From Tissierellia bacterium (GTDB lineage: Bacteria > Bacillota > Clostridia > Tissierellales > Peptoniphilaceae): 47,172 bases of DNA. A program made the position numbers and the translations under genes. Below are positions 8,588 through 16,936 of the stretch, piece after piece. The notes below the pieces were generated by a model. That model searched no databases and was not told the origin of the DNA. It was given only the letters and a program-made list of their open reading frames with translations. The stretch covers positions 1 through 47,172 of the forward strand of contig JAUNVF010000014.1 in assembly GCA_030537815.1 (NCBI GenBank), given 5' to 3'. Numbering within the stretch: position 1 is the first letter of the stretch; each line of letters opens with the position of its first letter.

Positions 8588-9241
8588 ATGAAAAAAATAC
8601 TATTGTTAATGCTAACAGCATCTCTAATGCTAACGGCCTGTTCAGGTTCCGGTAAGCAAGAGGAAAAATCTACAGTCCAGGAAGTGGAGATTTCAGATGC
8701 GGAAAAGGACAATTCCAAAGAAGAAATAGAAGATGATAAATTAGAGGATAAATCAGAAGAAAATAAAGGAGACAAAAAAGCAGAAGAAGCTAAAAATGAA
8801 ATATCTGAAGAGGAAATAGAGAAAGAAGCTGAAGATACAGAAAAAAGCGAAGATTCTACAGAATCTGATGAGGACAGTCAACAAAAAGAAGAAGTCAAAA
8901 CTCTTAATGTAAAAAGAGAAGGACCTAAATATATCTCTCATTTCGAAAACTATAATGGATTTAAAGAATTTACTGATAATAATATAGGAGAATTCATTTA
9001 TAATGAAAAAGCAGATATTGTCATAATAAAACTTAAAGTCCTAAATCCAGACTTATTACCTGAAAAAGTAGGCTCTGAAATCATAGGAAAAGTAAAACTT
9101 TCAGAAAATAGGATTTTGGAAAACAAACAAGTTCAAAACTACAATTATGAAGGAAAAGAATATAATTCAGATATTTCAATCTCCGACGAAAGAATGTTAG
9201 AAATAGCTGAAGAAGTAGCACAAATTTTAAAATCTAATTAA
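8588..9241 (+). CDS. Lipoprotein with acidic low-complexity linker
   Basis: The precursor has a short signal peptide with the lipobox LTAC (Cys18). Residues about 22-105 are nearly all Glu, Lys, Asp and Ser, a long charged linker. The C-terminal 110 residues look folded: FENYNGFKEFTDNNIGEF, DIVIIKLKVLNPDLLPE and a last helix MLEIAEEVAQILKSN. I do not recognise the domain. It has its own promoter and terminator, so it is monocistronic. Confidence 0.8.
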   Translation: MKKILLLMLTASLMLTACSGSGKQEEKSTVQEVEISDAEKDNSKEEIEDDKLEDKSEENKGDKKAEEAKNEISEEEIEKEAEDTEKSEDSTESDEDSQQKEEVKTLNVKREGPKYISHFENYNGFKEFTDNNIGEFIYNEKADIVIIKLKVLNPDLLPEKVGSEIIGKVKLSENRILENKQVQNYNYEGKEYNSDISISDERMLEIAEEVAQILKSN

Positions 9242-9246
9242 ATCTG

Positions 9247-9274
9247 AATCGGCATCATAATTATGATGCCGATT
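9247..9274 (+). terminator. Terminator behind the lipoprotein gene
   Basis: A perfect 28-nt inverted repeat (9247-9274, arms beginning AATCGGCATCAT) is followed by a T-rich stretch TTTCTTTAT. Confidence 0.85.
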
Positions 9275-9370
9275 TTCTTTATATTACTAATAAATCAATT
9301 ATTATATTTATATTCCTTGATAGATTCTTATCATTATACTAATCATTTATTCGCATCTTGATAATTTCGA

Positions 9371-9385
9371 TAAACAGGCTGTTTA
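9371..9385. repeat. Short inverted repeat upstream of the ferric-reductase-like gene
   Basis: TAAACAG and CTGTTTA flank one G and give a perfect 15-bp dyad. It overlaps a direct repeat of CTGTTT and precedes a run of seven T, so it could be an operator or a weak terminator. It lies about 65 bp upstream of the promoter at 9451. Confidence 0.3.
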
Positions 9386-9450
9386 CTGTTTGTTTTTTTA
9401 TTAATACATCGTATATCTTGGATATTTAACAAATAAATAAAATGTATAAG

Positions 9451-9479
9451 TTTACATTTTTAATTTTTTTATGTATAAT
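9451..9479 (+). promoter_or_regulatory. Sigma-A promoter of the ferric-reductase-like gene
   Basis: TTTACA (9451-9456), exactly 17 nt, then TATAAT (9474-9479). Transcription should start near 9486, giving a leader of about 44 nt. Confidence 0.8.
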
Positions 9480-9529
9480 AAATTAAGTTAGTAAATCACA
9501 ACTAACTAATTTTATATGAGGAGGTCAAT

Positions 9530-10255
9530 ATGGTTTATATTGTCACATTAATTTACTCTTTTTTATTTATTAGAATCCTGGGGAAATATATAGGTAAGAA
9601 ACCGATCATAACCTATTTAATAACAATTGTAATTGCATTTTTTGCGGTAACGATTGACCCAGAAGCCATGCAGAAAAGATATGGATTTTTCATATTTGAA
9701 TTCTTTATGCATCCTCTATATTCAGGAGCTCTGGCGATGTCATTATTTTTCTTCGTCATGTACTGCCCTGTATTACCAAGTAAATGGAAAGTCACTAAAT
9801 TGTCGAGAAAAAATAGAACAGAATTATCTATTATCGCTTCAATACTGACTTTAGTGCATAATCTTTTCTACGGTTTTATCGATCATCATTTATTTATAGA
9901 AGTCTTTAGCAATCCATTTGTATACGGAAAACGATATTTTGTATTTACTTTATCATCAGCAATGGCAATAATTTTACTGATTCCATTATTTATCACATCA
10001 TTTAGGACTGTAAGAAAGAAGATAAATCCAAGGTCTTGGAAAAAGATTCAAAAGTTGGCTTATCCATTTTGGATCTTGATTCACCTACATGTATTATTGA
10101 TATATATAGACGTATTCTTAAATCCCAGTGAGTTTCATGGAATATTTTTAGTCAATGCGATTCTAAATATGATAGTATATCCTCTTAGCCTTATAATTTG
10201 GATATACTTAAAAATAAAACAGAAAAATAGAAAAATCGCAAAATCAGCTCATTAA
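9530..10255 (+). CDS. Ferric-reductase-like transmembrane protein
   Basis: The 241-residue protein has about six membrane segments. His residues lie in consecutive helices (SILTLVHNLFYGFIDHHLF and KLAYPFWILIHLHVLLIY). The stretch WKKIQKLAYPFWILIHLHV resembles the haem-ligating region of ferric-reductase-like and MsrQ/YedZ-type membrane domains. It has no flavin or NAD domain, so it would need a partner for electron supply. GAGGAGG is well placed before the ATG. The monocistronic layout, strong promoter and upstream dyad give no further clue. Haem binding is an inference. Confidence 0.65.
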   Translation: MVYIVTLIYSFLFIRILGKYIGKKPIITYLITIVIAFFAVTIDPEAMQKRYGFFIFEFFMHPLYSGALAMSLFFFVMYCPVLPSKWKVTKLSRKNRTELSIIASILTLVHNLFYGFIDHHLFIEVFSNPFVYGKRYFVFTLSSAMAIILLIPLFITSFRTVRKKINPRSWKKIQKLAYPFWILIHLHVLLIYIDVFLNPSEFHGIFLVNAILNMIVYPLSLIIWIYLKIKQKNRKIAKSAH

Positions 10256-10284
10256 TTTTATTTAGTTGCCGAAAATTTAATCAA

Positions 10285-10332
10285 AAAAATCGCCTTGAAT
10301 TCGAAATTATTTCGATAATTCAGGCGATTTTT
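10285..10332. terminator. Bidirectional terminator
   Basis: AAAAATCGCCT (10285-) pairs with AGGCGATTTTT (-10332), extended by GAATT/AATTC with one bulged T. It separates two convergent genes and has T-runs on both strands. Confidence 0.85.
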
Positions 10333-10336
10333 AATA

Positions 10337-11170
10337 TCAAACGACTTCCAATGGCTGTTTTGTTCTCGGAGCCGGAAATTGAAGATCTATTTTATCAAAA
10401 TCTCCCTTTGATATCTCAATCTTTCTCGACTCTAACATCTGATTTATATGTTCTTTTCTCGACGACTTAGCTACAGCCGAAACTCCCTCTTTACTCAATA
10501 CAAAATTCAATAAAATCTGAGGGATGCTAATTTCGTATTTTTTTGAAAGACTAATCAATAATTCATTTTCATTTAATTTGTAATTCAATTCTAATCCATG
10601 AGCCATAGGGCAATAAGCCATGGTGGCAATGCCCATTTTATTATGATATGGAAGTAAATCGTATTCGATTCCTCTCGAATCAAGATTATACAATACCTGA
10701 TTTGTAACACATCTATCTCCATTATCTATCTTGAATAGCTCTTTCATATCATTAGTATCAAAATTTGACACGCCCCAATTCCTTATTAGATTTTGCCTTT
10801 TTAAGTCCTCCATCAATATAACTACTTCTTCTAGATTTGTATCAAATCCTATCCAATGAAGCAAATATAAATCAAGATAATCAGTTTTCATATTTTTCAA
10901 ACTATTTTCCACAGATCTATATATCGATCTTTTATTTGCATTTCCGGGCAATACTTTAGAAATAAGAAATAATCTACTCCTGTCATATCCCTTCAAAGCT
11001 TCTCCTATCAGAGCTTCCGACCTTCCATCTCCATACATTTCAGCAGTGTCAATATAGTTAATTCCAGATTCCACAGCATACTGAACTGATTCAATTTCTC
11101 TATTATACTCCGATTTAATATCTCCCATCTTCCAAGTTCCCAAAATCAATTTGTCTAATTTAATCTTCAT
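10337..11170 (-). CDS. Aldo/keto reductase
   Basis: A 277-residue cytoplasmic oxidoreductase of the AKR superfamily, which reduces carbonyl groups with NAD(P)H in a TIM barrel. The catalytic tetrad is visible: Asp41 and Tyr46 in DTAEMYG, Lys72 in SKV and His105 in LYLLHW. GVSNFD and the C-terminal TKQPLEVV are also family-like, although the canonical cofactor loop IPG is replaced by VAKSSRKEH. The substrate is unknown. The RBS AGGAG precedes the ATG. Confidence 0.92.
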   Translation of the reverse strand: MKIKLDKLILGTWKMGDIKSEYNREIESVQYAVESGINYIDTAEMYGDGRSEALIGEALKGYDRSRLFLISKVLPGNANKRSIYRSVENSLKNMKTDYLDLYLLHWIGFDTNLEEVVILMEDLKRQNLIRNWGVSNFDTNDMKELFKIDNGDRCVTNQVLYNLDSRGIEYDLLPYHNKMGIATMAYCPMAHGLELNYKLNENELLISLSKKYEISIPQILLNFVLSKEGVSAVAKSSRKEHINQMLESRKIEISKGDFDKIDLQFPAPRTKQPLEVV

Positions 11171-11223
11171 AATCTCCTTCCTTTCTATATCTGATTATAA
11201 ATGCCGAAATATTCAAATAAAAA

Positions 11224-11264
11224 CCTCCAAGACGCCTCTCTTGGTAGAGTGACCTTCTTGGAGG
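11224..11264 (-). terminator. Terminator behind the lipoprotein gene at 11293
   Basis: A 9-bp stem, CCTCCAAGA (11224-11232) with TCTTGGAGG (11256-11264), encloses a smaller CTCT/AGAG hairpin and is followed by TTTTTATTT on the minus strand. Confidence 0.8.
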
Positions 11265-11292
11265 CATCGATTTGCTTCCTTCTATTTTAAAA

Positions 11293-12045
11293 TCATTGAT
11301 TTATTATCTTAAATCCCTTGTCAGACCTTATATCGCCTGTCAGTCCTTCATATACAGGTATGGTTTGAATTAAAAATTCTCCCTTTTTTTCATAAGTAAT
11401 TATTATATTGGGTGAAGTTTCCGGCAAAACCATCTTTAACAAGACCGCATCGTCTTGTTGTAATTCTATTCCGTTGACTATAGTATCCTTCATCCAAAAT
11501 CCACCCTTGTCAGGGTCGTACTCAATATAATTGATTTTAAATGAGCCTCCATAAACTTGAGGAACAAATAATAAGGATTCGCCATCTTCATTTATAATAG
11601 TCGTATTCATATTATAATTTCTTAATTTGGCATCATCTATCGTGGTGCCAAAATAATATATGTCCATATAATTTTCTTTTTCATTATCCGGATCTGCTAT
11701 TTCATAATTGGGATTCTTTATGAATCCATCCTGTTGAATTGGTTTCTCGGGCTTTTCAGAACTCTCTTCATTGTCTTCTATCGTTATCTTAACTATTTCT
11801 GGTGGCTCTTTTTTTGGAGTTTCTTCAGGTTTAGGATTAGGTTCGGGATTTTCCAAACTTTTATTCTCTTCGACTACCTCTTCTTTTTTCTCGGGTAATT
11901 CGACTATTTCCTTGCTTCCTTCGTCATTCTCCTCCTTAAAGACATCGCCATCGGAATTGTCAACTTCTACAGTATCATTTCTCTCTATACTTTGACCACA
12001 ACCCGTTGCCATCAATAGTACAAGAATTAGCAATATTTTTCTCAT
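11293..12045 (-). CDS. Lipoprotein with Pro/Glu-rich linker, unknown C-terminal domain
   Basis: A signal peptide ends in the lipobox ATGC (Cys16). Residues about 20-115 form an extended acidic, later proline-rich linker (PEPNPKPEETPKKEPPE). The C-terminal 125 residues look like a compact beta-rich domain (MDIYYFGTTIDDAKLRNYNM, KGGFWMKDTIVNGIEL, NIIITYEKKGEFLIQTIPVYEG). I do not recognise it. The linker would let the domain reach through the cell wall. It is a single-gene unit with promoter and terminator. Confidence 0.8.
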   Translation of the reverse strand: MRKILLILVLLMATGCGQSIERNDTVEVDNSDGDVFKEENDEGSKEIVELPEKKEEVVEENKSLENPEPNPKPEETPKKEPPEIVKITIEDNEESSEKPEKPIQQDGFIKNPNYEIADPDNEKENYMDIYYFGTTIDDAKLRNYNMNTTIINEDGESLLFVPQVYGGSFKINYIEYDPDKGGFWMKDTIVNGIELQQDDAVLLKMVLPETSPNIIITYEKKGEFLIQTIPVYEGLTGDIRSDKGFKIINQ

Positions 12046-12167
12046 AATTACCTCTTTCTACGATCTCGTTTAATGCTTGAAAACAGATATCGCGATTGAA
12101 TTAATTTATTTCGAATAAAGACACCACTCTAACAAAGTTCAGGGCATCTCAATTTCTTTATGTAATA

Positions 12168-12196
12168 ATTATAACTGAATTAAACTTATATGTCCA
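12168..12196 (-). promoter_or_regulatory. Promoter of the lipoprotein gene at 12045
   Basis: On the minus strand TGGACA (12191-12196), 17 nt, then TATAAT (12168-12173). The leader would be about 115 nt. Confidence 0.65.
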
Positions 12197-12220
12197 TTAT
12201 ACTATATATCTAATTAAAAT

Positions 12221-12252
12221 TAGTCCCAAAGAAGTATACTTCTTTGGGACTA
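12221..12252 (-). terminator. Terminator of the glycine reductase operon
   Basis: A perfect 32-nt inverted repeat with arms TAGTCCCAAAGAAGTA lies 9 nt behind the grdD stop. The minus strand continues AATTTTAATT. Confidence 0.85.
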
Positions 12253-12260
12253 TAATATTT

Positions 12261-13424
12261 TTATTCTTGAATATATCCTTCTTTTAATAAGATATCTTTA
12301 CAAAAATCAAATTTTTCTTCATTAACTAATACGATTGGTCCTGTACATCCCATTCCACTTTCAGCATAAATCTCATTCTTCCAAAGAGCGCGAACAGCAT
12401 CTTCAAGCTCGAGAATATCTATACCTGAAATTTGAGCTGTAACAAGCTCTTTTGGTGGAGCTTTAACTTCTTCATCATCTGATGACTCTTTTTTATTGCT
12501 TTGAACAAGTCCTGCTAAAATATCTTTGAGGCCCGCTTTATTAGCTTTTTCAAACTCTTCTTTAGCTACTTTCTTGATATTTCCTTTTACAAGGTCACCT
12601 GCATAGCTAAGTGCATTTGCAATTACAGGATAGCCGGATGCTCTCGAGATAATAAGTACGGTTCTGTCGTATCCTTCTCCGATTCCCGGTCCATATCCAT
12701 ATCCATTAGCCTCAAATCCGCCACCAGTAGTATAAGATGAGAAAACTTTCATAAGAATATTACCTGTCAAAGTATCATTTACCATGACATCGGGTACACC
12801 TTGAAGCAAGTCATTACCTCTCATCAATACTCCGCCATCTGCTCTATTTGAAGTAGCGAAATTGATATCGTATCCGTTTTCTTTTAATTGTTTAAATGCT
12901 CTTTCAACTTGAACGGCACCATCGACATTTAGTATTCCTACACTTGGATTTTCTATTCCGATTGCTTTTGCAGCTATTATGCCATAGATACCATTTTTAA
13001 CCATACCTTCGACTCTATGAGCTGAAGATGTACCGGTTGTGGTTGCTATAATCATCTCTTTTGCAAGAGCAGGTGTAACAGCTCTACCAACAGTAGAAAC
13101 TCCTATCGGGAAATTATAGTGCATTGTAACACAAGCGCCTATTTCACCTTTATCGAGGAGCTCTTCCATCACCTTGTATCCCTCTTCGTCAGTTTCTACA
13201 TGATATTGCTTTAAATCACTGTCTACTTTAGGTCCAATCAGTACGACTTCAAGAGAGCTATCTCTTCTTTGAGCCTCTTCAGCACCTTTTACGACATTTT
13301 CAATACCATGTTCACTTCCAAGGGTAGTAACAGCTACGACAGCTTTAGATCCAAATGCGCCGGTCTCAAGTCCGGTAGCGATATCTTCAAAGACTTGACC
13401 AATCATCTTTTTAACGTCAGTCAT
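12261..13424 (-). CDS. grdD: Glycine reductase complex protein C, alpha subunit
   Basis: Protein C (GrdC plus GrdD) takes the carboxymethyl-selenoether from selenoprotein A and releases acetyl phosphate, which acetate kinase can turn into ATP. The 387-residue protein resembles PlsX/phosphotransacetylase-like GrdD. The motif GMGCTGP near the C-terminus places Cys360 at the position of the acetyl-accepting Cys known for the family. The glycine-rich GGGFEANGYGYGPGIGEG near 235 is also typical. The gene follows grdC by 10 nt and is the last gene of the operon. Confidence 0.95.
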   Translation of the reverse strand: MTDVKKMIGQVFEDIATGLETGAFGSKAVVAVTTLGSEHGIENVVKGAEEAQRRDSSLEVVLIGPKVDSDLKQYHVETDEEGYKVMEELLDKGEIGACVTMHYNFPIGVSTVGRAVTPALAKEMIIATTTGTSSAHRVEGMVKNGIYGIIAAKAIGIENPSVGILNVDGAVQVERAFKQLKENGYDINFATSNRADGGVLMRGNDLLQGVPDVMVNDTLTGNILMKVFSSYTTGGGFEANGYGYGPGIGEGYDRTVLIISRASGYPVIANALSYAGDLVKGNIKKVAKEEFEKANKAGLKDILAGLVQSNKKESSDDEEVKAPPKELVTAQISGIDILELEDAVRALWKNEIYAESGMGCTGPIVLVNEEKFDFCKDILLKEGYIQE

Positions 13425-13434
13425 TTTATCACCC

Positions 13435-14976
13435 CTACTCTTCGATTAGACTGGCTGCGAAATCTCTCATAGCTTCTGCAACTAATTTCTTGACTTCATC
13501 TTTGGATACTCCGCCTTCTTCATCGCTTTCTCCACTATTTCTCTCGATTACAATAGAAACTCCGTCGAATAGATTAGTCATTCTTCCTAAGAAAAGTGAT
13601 CCCTTTCCGACTATCTGAGCTCTATTTAAATCTCCAGTCGTCATATCTTCAACGGCAAATCCTAGATAAGGAACTCCCGATGGTATATGTCCTTGTGTTG
13701 GAGCCCAACCTTCCATACCATGTTCTTTTATGAATTCCGGCATTTCAGCTTTCTCGAGTTGTTTTTTCATTACTCCAAGGGCGCCTATCATCTTCATATT
13801 AGCAGTTGGAACATCTCCAGCTCCTGCAGGCTTTGTAATATCCGGGTTCTGCATCTCAACAGAATATCTGTCAACATCACTTACTGTAAGACCAACTTTT
13901 TCAAGTGGTTCAGTAACTAATGAGCTCATTACAGCCTGAGGTGATGATCCCGTACCGACAGTATGTCTTCCTACTGCGTCAGTTCTCAATATTGGATGTT
14001 CTCCATCATTTTCAGAAATCAATGCTGCGAAACCGCCAACTACGTCTTCGATGATTGGAAGGCCTTTTTTGACATGGTCTTTACCATTCATTCCAAGTTT
14101 TGCTGTAGATCCTCCTGCAAGGATTACGACATTCTTGAAAGTTCCTGCGCCGACAAGTGATGCAGCTGTAATCAATGCATGAGTTGGAGCCGCACAGAAT
14201 CCTCTTACGTCAGAACCAGAAGCTTTTTCAAATCCAGCTAATTCAGCTATCGCTTTAGCAAAGTTTCCGCCACCTCTTTGGTTCATATCTCCACATGCTT
14301 CTTCTGAACACTCGATAACATATTCTACATCTTTAGGATCTATATTATTTTTAGCAACTAGATTTAATGCCGCCAAAAGTCCTGATGCCTTAGCTACAAG
14401 ATTTTCAAAAATAACATGAGCTGTAAGATTTGGATCGACATCATGAGCTCTCTTTACGCATCCTACAAGCTTATCATTATGATATAAGCCTTCAGCATGA
14501 TCGTCCATAAGCTTTTCGATATACTCCTGATCGTCACCTTCACCTAGTTTTTCTACTAAATTTTCACCTATTAAAGGATGCTCCGTAAGTTTTGCTTTAG
14601 TTTCTTCAGTAAACTCTTTACTTAAATGTACCAAATCAAATACATCACATATTTTTATTAATCCTATAAATTCTTCTTGTGGTAGAATTTCTCCTATTTT
14701 ACCGGATTTATCGGCACCTTTAAGATATTTATCTTCGTCAGTCCATGGCTGAGGAGTCTCTCTCAACTTCTCATATCTTTCATTTCCTATATAGACTTGG
14801 TTTGGAAGATAGTTTACAACTTGCTCAAAGCTTCTCAAATGTTTTGGAGCTTCTTTGAGGTACTCTGAGTTTGGATTTACTACCATTTCCGTTGTTTGTG
14901 TTGTTCCATTGTTCATAATCATATCAGGAGTATGAACGAGAACATATGAAGCACCCCTAATTACAGGTTTAGTCAT
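13435..14976 (-). CDS. grdC: Glycine reductase complex protein C, beta subunit
   Basis: GrdC is a 513-residue FabH-like (thiolase-fold) protein that acts with GrdD in acetyl phosphate formation. The N-terminus (RGASYVLVHTPDMIMNNGTT) and the stretch DVRGFCAAPTHALITAASLV, with a Cys in the expected catalytic region, support the call. The length matches the family. GGAGGTG stands before the ATG, and an intercistronic hairpin (15010-15039) separates it from grdB, which could tune expression relative to the upstream genes. Confidence 0.95.
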   Translation of the reverse strand: MTKPVIRGASYVLVHTPDMIMNNGTTQTTEMVVNPNSEYLKEAPKHLRSFEQVVNYLPNQVYIGNERYEKLRETPQPWTDEDKYLKGADKSGKIGEILPQEEFIGLIKICDVFDLVHLSKEFTEETKAKLTEHPLIGENLVEKLGEGDDQEYIEKLMDDHAEGLYHNDKLVGCVKRAHDVDPNLTAHVIFENLVAKASGLLAALNLVAKNNIDPKDVEYVIECSEEACGDMNQRGGGNFAKAIAELAGFEKASGSDVRGFCAAPTHALITAASLVGAGTFKNVVILAGGSTAKLGMNGKDHVKKGLPIIEDVVGGFAALISENDGEHPILRTDAVGRHTVGTGSSPQAVMSSLVTEPLEKVGLTVSDVDRYSVEMQNPDITKPAGAGDVPTANMKMIGALGVMKKQLEKAEMPEFIKEHGMEGWAPTQGHIPSGVPYLGFAVEDMTTGDLNRAQIVGKGSLFLGRMTNLFDGVSIVIERNSGESDEEGGVSKDEVKKLVAEAMRDFAASLIEE

Positions 14977-15009
14977 TAACTAAACACCTCCGTTTATTTA
15001 TCTTCAATA

Positions 15010-15039
15010 AAAGGGTGATAATTTATCCGATCACCCTTT
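15010..15039 (-). terminator. Hairpin between grdB and grdC
   Basis: AAAGGGTGAT (15010-15019) pairs with ATCACCCTTT (15030-15039) around a 10-nt loop, and the minus strand continues TTATTG. It could be a partial terminator or an mRNA-stabilising hairpin inside the operon. Confidence 0.6.
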
Positions 15040-15061
15040 TATATATTGATTTTATTGATTA

Positions 15062-16378
15062 TTAAAATACTGAATCAAATACAGTTTGTTCTGTTACTTC
15101 TGTCTGAAGCGCTTTAAGAGCTTCATCGACGATTTTTTCTCTTAGATGATATTCTTCACCCTTATTAAGCTTTGGATCGCCAAGTGGATGAGGAATAGCT
15201 ACTGCAGGAACAATTCTATTAGCTCCAACAGTTAAAGAGATAGGTGTTACTGTACATACGTGAACAACCGGAATTCCGGCTCTCTCGATTTCCTTATACA
15301 TTGTTGCACCGCAACGTGTACAAGTACCTCAGGTCGAGGTTAGGATTACAGCATCTACACCGTCATCTTTTAATTCTTTAGAAAATTCTTCTGCAAATTC
15401 TTTAGCATTTGCAACTGCAGTACCATTTCCTACAGTACTGTAGAAATATCTATGAAGTTTTCCGATCTTTCCTTCTTTTTCGTAATTTCTTAAAACGTCA
15501 ACCGGAATAACTCTATCTAAATCTTCATTTGCATAAGTCGGGTCATATCCACCATGAGCTGTTGCCCATTTTCCTTCTGTAAGGTCATCAACTCCGTCAA
15601 TATCGTATTTACCATATTTAGACGCTGATGAAGCCTCTATATGATCCGGGTTACCGTATGGTACCGGTCCGCCAGAAGAAACTATAGCTATAGTAGCTTT
15701 AGTTATATCTTTAATTGGTGCATTAGGTTCAACTCTGTCAAAACTTGGCATTGGATATTCTGTTACGAATTCCTCGCCTTTAAGTTTAGCAACCAACATG
15801 TCGGCAGCTCTTTCAGCTCCTACCTTATCAGTCCAGATATTCTTTCTAATGCCTCTAGCGATATATCCTTCTTCTTCAGGTGATCCGATTTCTTCTTTAT
15901 TCACTAACTTTTTAGCAAGTGGAATAAGTTTTGACATTGCATCTCTCATGCCTGCAGCACTATTTTTAGTTGACACTATATATACATCTTTCTTGTACAT
16001 ATCAGCACCGGGGTTTTCAATATACATACCCGTTACTGCTGGAATGCCAAGCTCGTTTTGCACTGCTTCGGTTATTGAACCCGCTGCCACTCCATAACGT
16101 CCGGCATTAAAAGCAGGTCCTGCAATGAATAAATCAGGTTCATATTTCTTAACCATTTCGAGAATTTTAGCTTTCGCTTCATCCATATTTTCACCGAAAT
16201 ATGAGTCACCACATATGATGGTAGCGACAATCTCGCCCTCGTCTTTAAATCCTTGTTGGATCGCAAGACCCGGGCCTATTACTTCTTCTCTAACTTCGGG
16301 TTCAACATGAGCCTTCTCTTCTCCACCAATACCGGCAAAGAACTGGTTAATATAATGAACTATCCTCAATTTACCCAT
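15062..16378 (-). CDS. grdB: Glycine reductase selenoprotein B, with UGA-encoded selenocysteine
   Basis: GrdB is the substrate-activating selenoprotein. With the pyruvoyl subunits from GrdE it binds glycine as a Schiff base and passes a carboxymethyl group to GrdA. An in-frame TGA at 15329-15331 interrupts the frame. Reading it as Sec350 gives a 438-residue protein with the sequence ILTST-U-GTCTRCGAT, in which Sec350 and Cys353 form a UxxC pair exactly as in the family. A good SECIS-like hairpin follows directly. Without recoding, the product would stop at 349 residues and leave a 79-residue orphan frame that matches the GrdB C-terminus. The RBS is GGGGGG before the ATG. Confidence 0.96.
15295..15322 (-). 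promoter_or_regulatory. SECIS-like hairpin of grdB
   Basis: The mRNA 6 nt after the UGA folds into six pairs (UGUACA with UGUAUA, one G-U), an internal loop C/AA, five pairs (GUUGC with GCAAC) and a GGU triloop. Bacterial SECIS elements sit immediately after the UGA and commonly show a G/U in a small apical loop. Confidence 0.8.
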
Positions 16379-16415
16379 TCAATTCCCCCCTCTCTGGTAT
16401 TTATTTTTTTGAAAA

Positions 16416-16895
16416 TTAATCGCAGTATTTACAATGTTCTTTTCTGATTTCAGTAATAGCATTAACTATTTCATCAACATCAAGAACCATTTCCATCATT
16501 CCGATTTGCTCATCGTATACATCTGAATCTACTTCTTCTTTAAAAGCAGGCTCTACAGCATGATAAGCTCTTAGTCCCAACTGGACTCCTGACAATGAAC
16601 CAGCGAATGTAGGGTCGCCAGCAGTTACTGTTTCAGCTGCTAATGCAGTTGAGTCAGCCTCAGAACCTCCAAGAACTACAACTATGTTCTCAGCTCCGTG
16701 TTTCTCTGCTAATTCTTTAACCCTCTTTTGATTCTCTAGATCCATTGCCCCTGCAGCGGTTCAGACGAAGCACTCTGTAGCTGAGAAAATAACTTCAGCT
16801 GGAGTTGTCTTTACGCATTCTTCTATGGCTGGCCCAGGTACGCCATCTCTATCGCCAATGATTATAACTTTTCTACCTTCTTGAAAAATTGCCAT
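16416..16895 (-). CDS. grdA: Glycine reductase selenoprotein A, with UGA-encoded selenocysteine
   Basis: GrdA is the small selenoprotein that carries the carboxymethyl group as a selenoether between proteins B and C and is reduced again by thioredoxin. Its ATG (16893-16895) follows GAAAGGAGAC. A TGA at 16761-16763 is read as Sec45 in ECFV-U-TAAGAMD, which gives the canonical CxxU pair (Cys42, Sec45) and a 159-residue protein of family length. A normal genetic code would leave only a 109-residue fragment starting at Met51. The C-terminal half ([24 protein letters not shown]) is typical. Confidence 0.97.
16742..16759 (-). promoter_or_regulatory. SECIS-like hairpin of grdA
   Basis: Just after the UGA the mRNA can pair CCGCUGC with GCAAUGG, with one C-A mismatch and a G-U pair, around an AGGG loop. 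It is weaker than the grdB element but in the right place. Confidence 0.6.
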
Positions 16896-16936
16896 TTCGC
16901 GTCTCCTTTCGTATTTTTTATAATTTTAAATCAGGA

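Noticed and set aside
15062..15301. Separate 79-codon gene downstream of grdB
   Set aside because: It is the C-terminal part of GrdB after the selenocysteine UGA; it has no ribosome binding site of its own and matches the family sequence without a gap.
16416..16745. Separate 109-codon gene in the grdA position
   Set aside because: It begins at internal Met51 of GrdA. The true start at 16895 has a good RBS and the TGA between is a selenocysteine codon.
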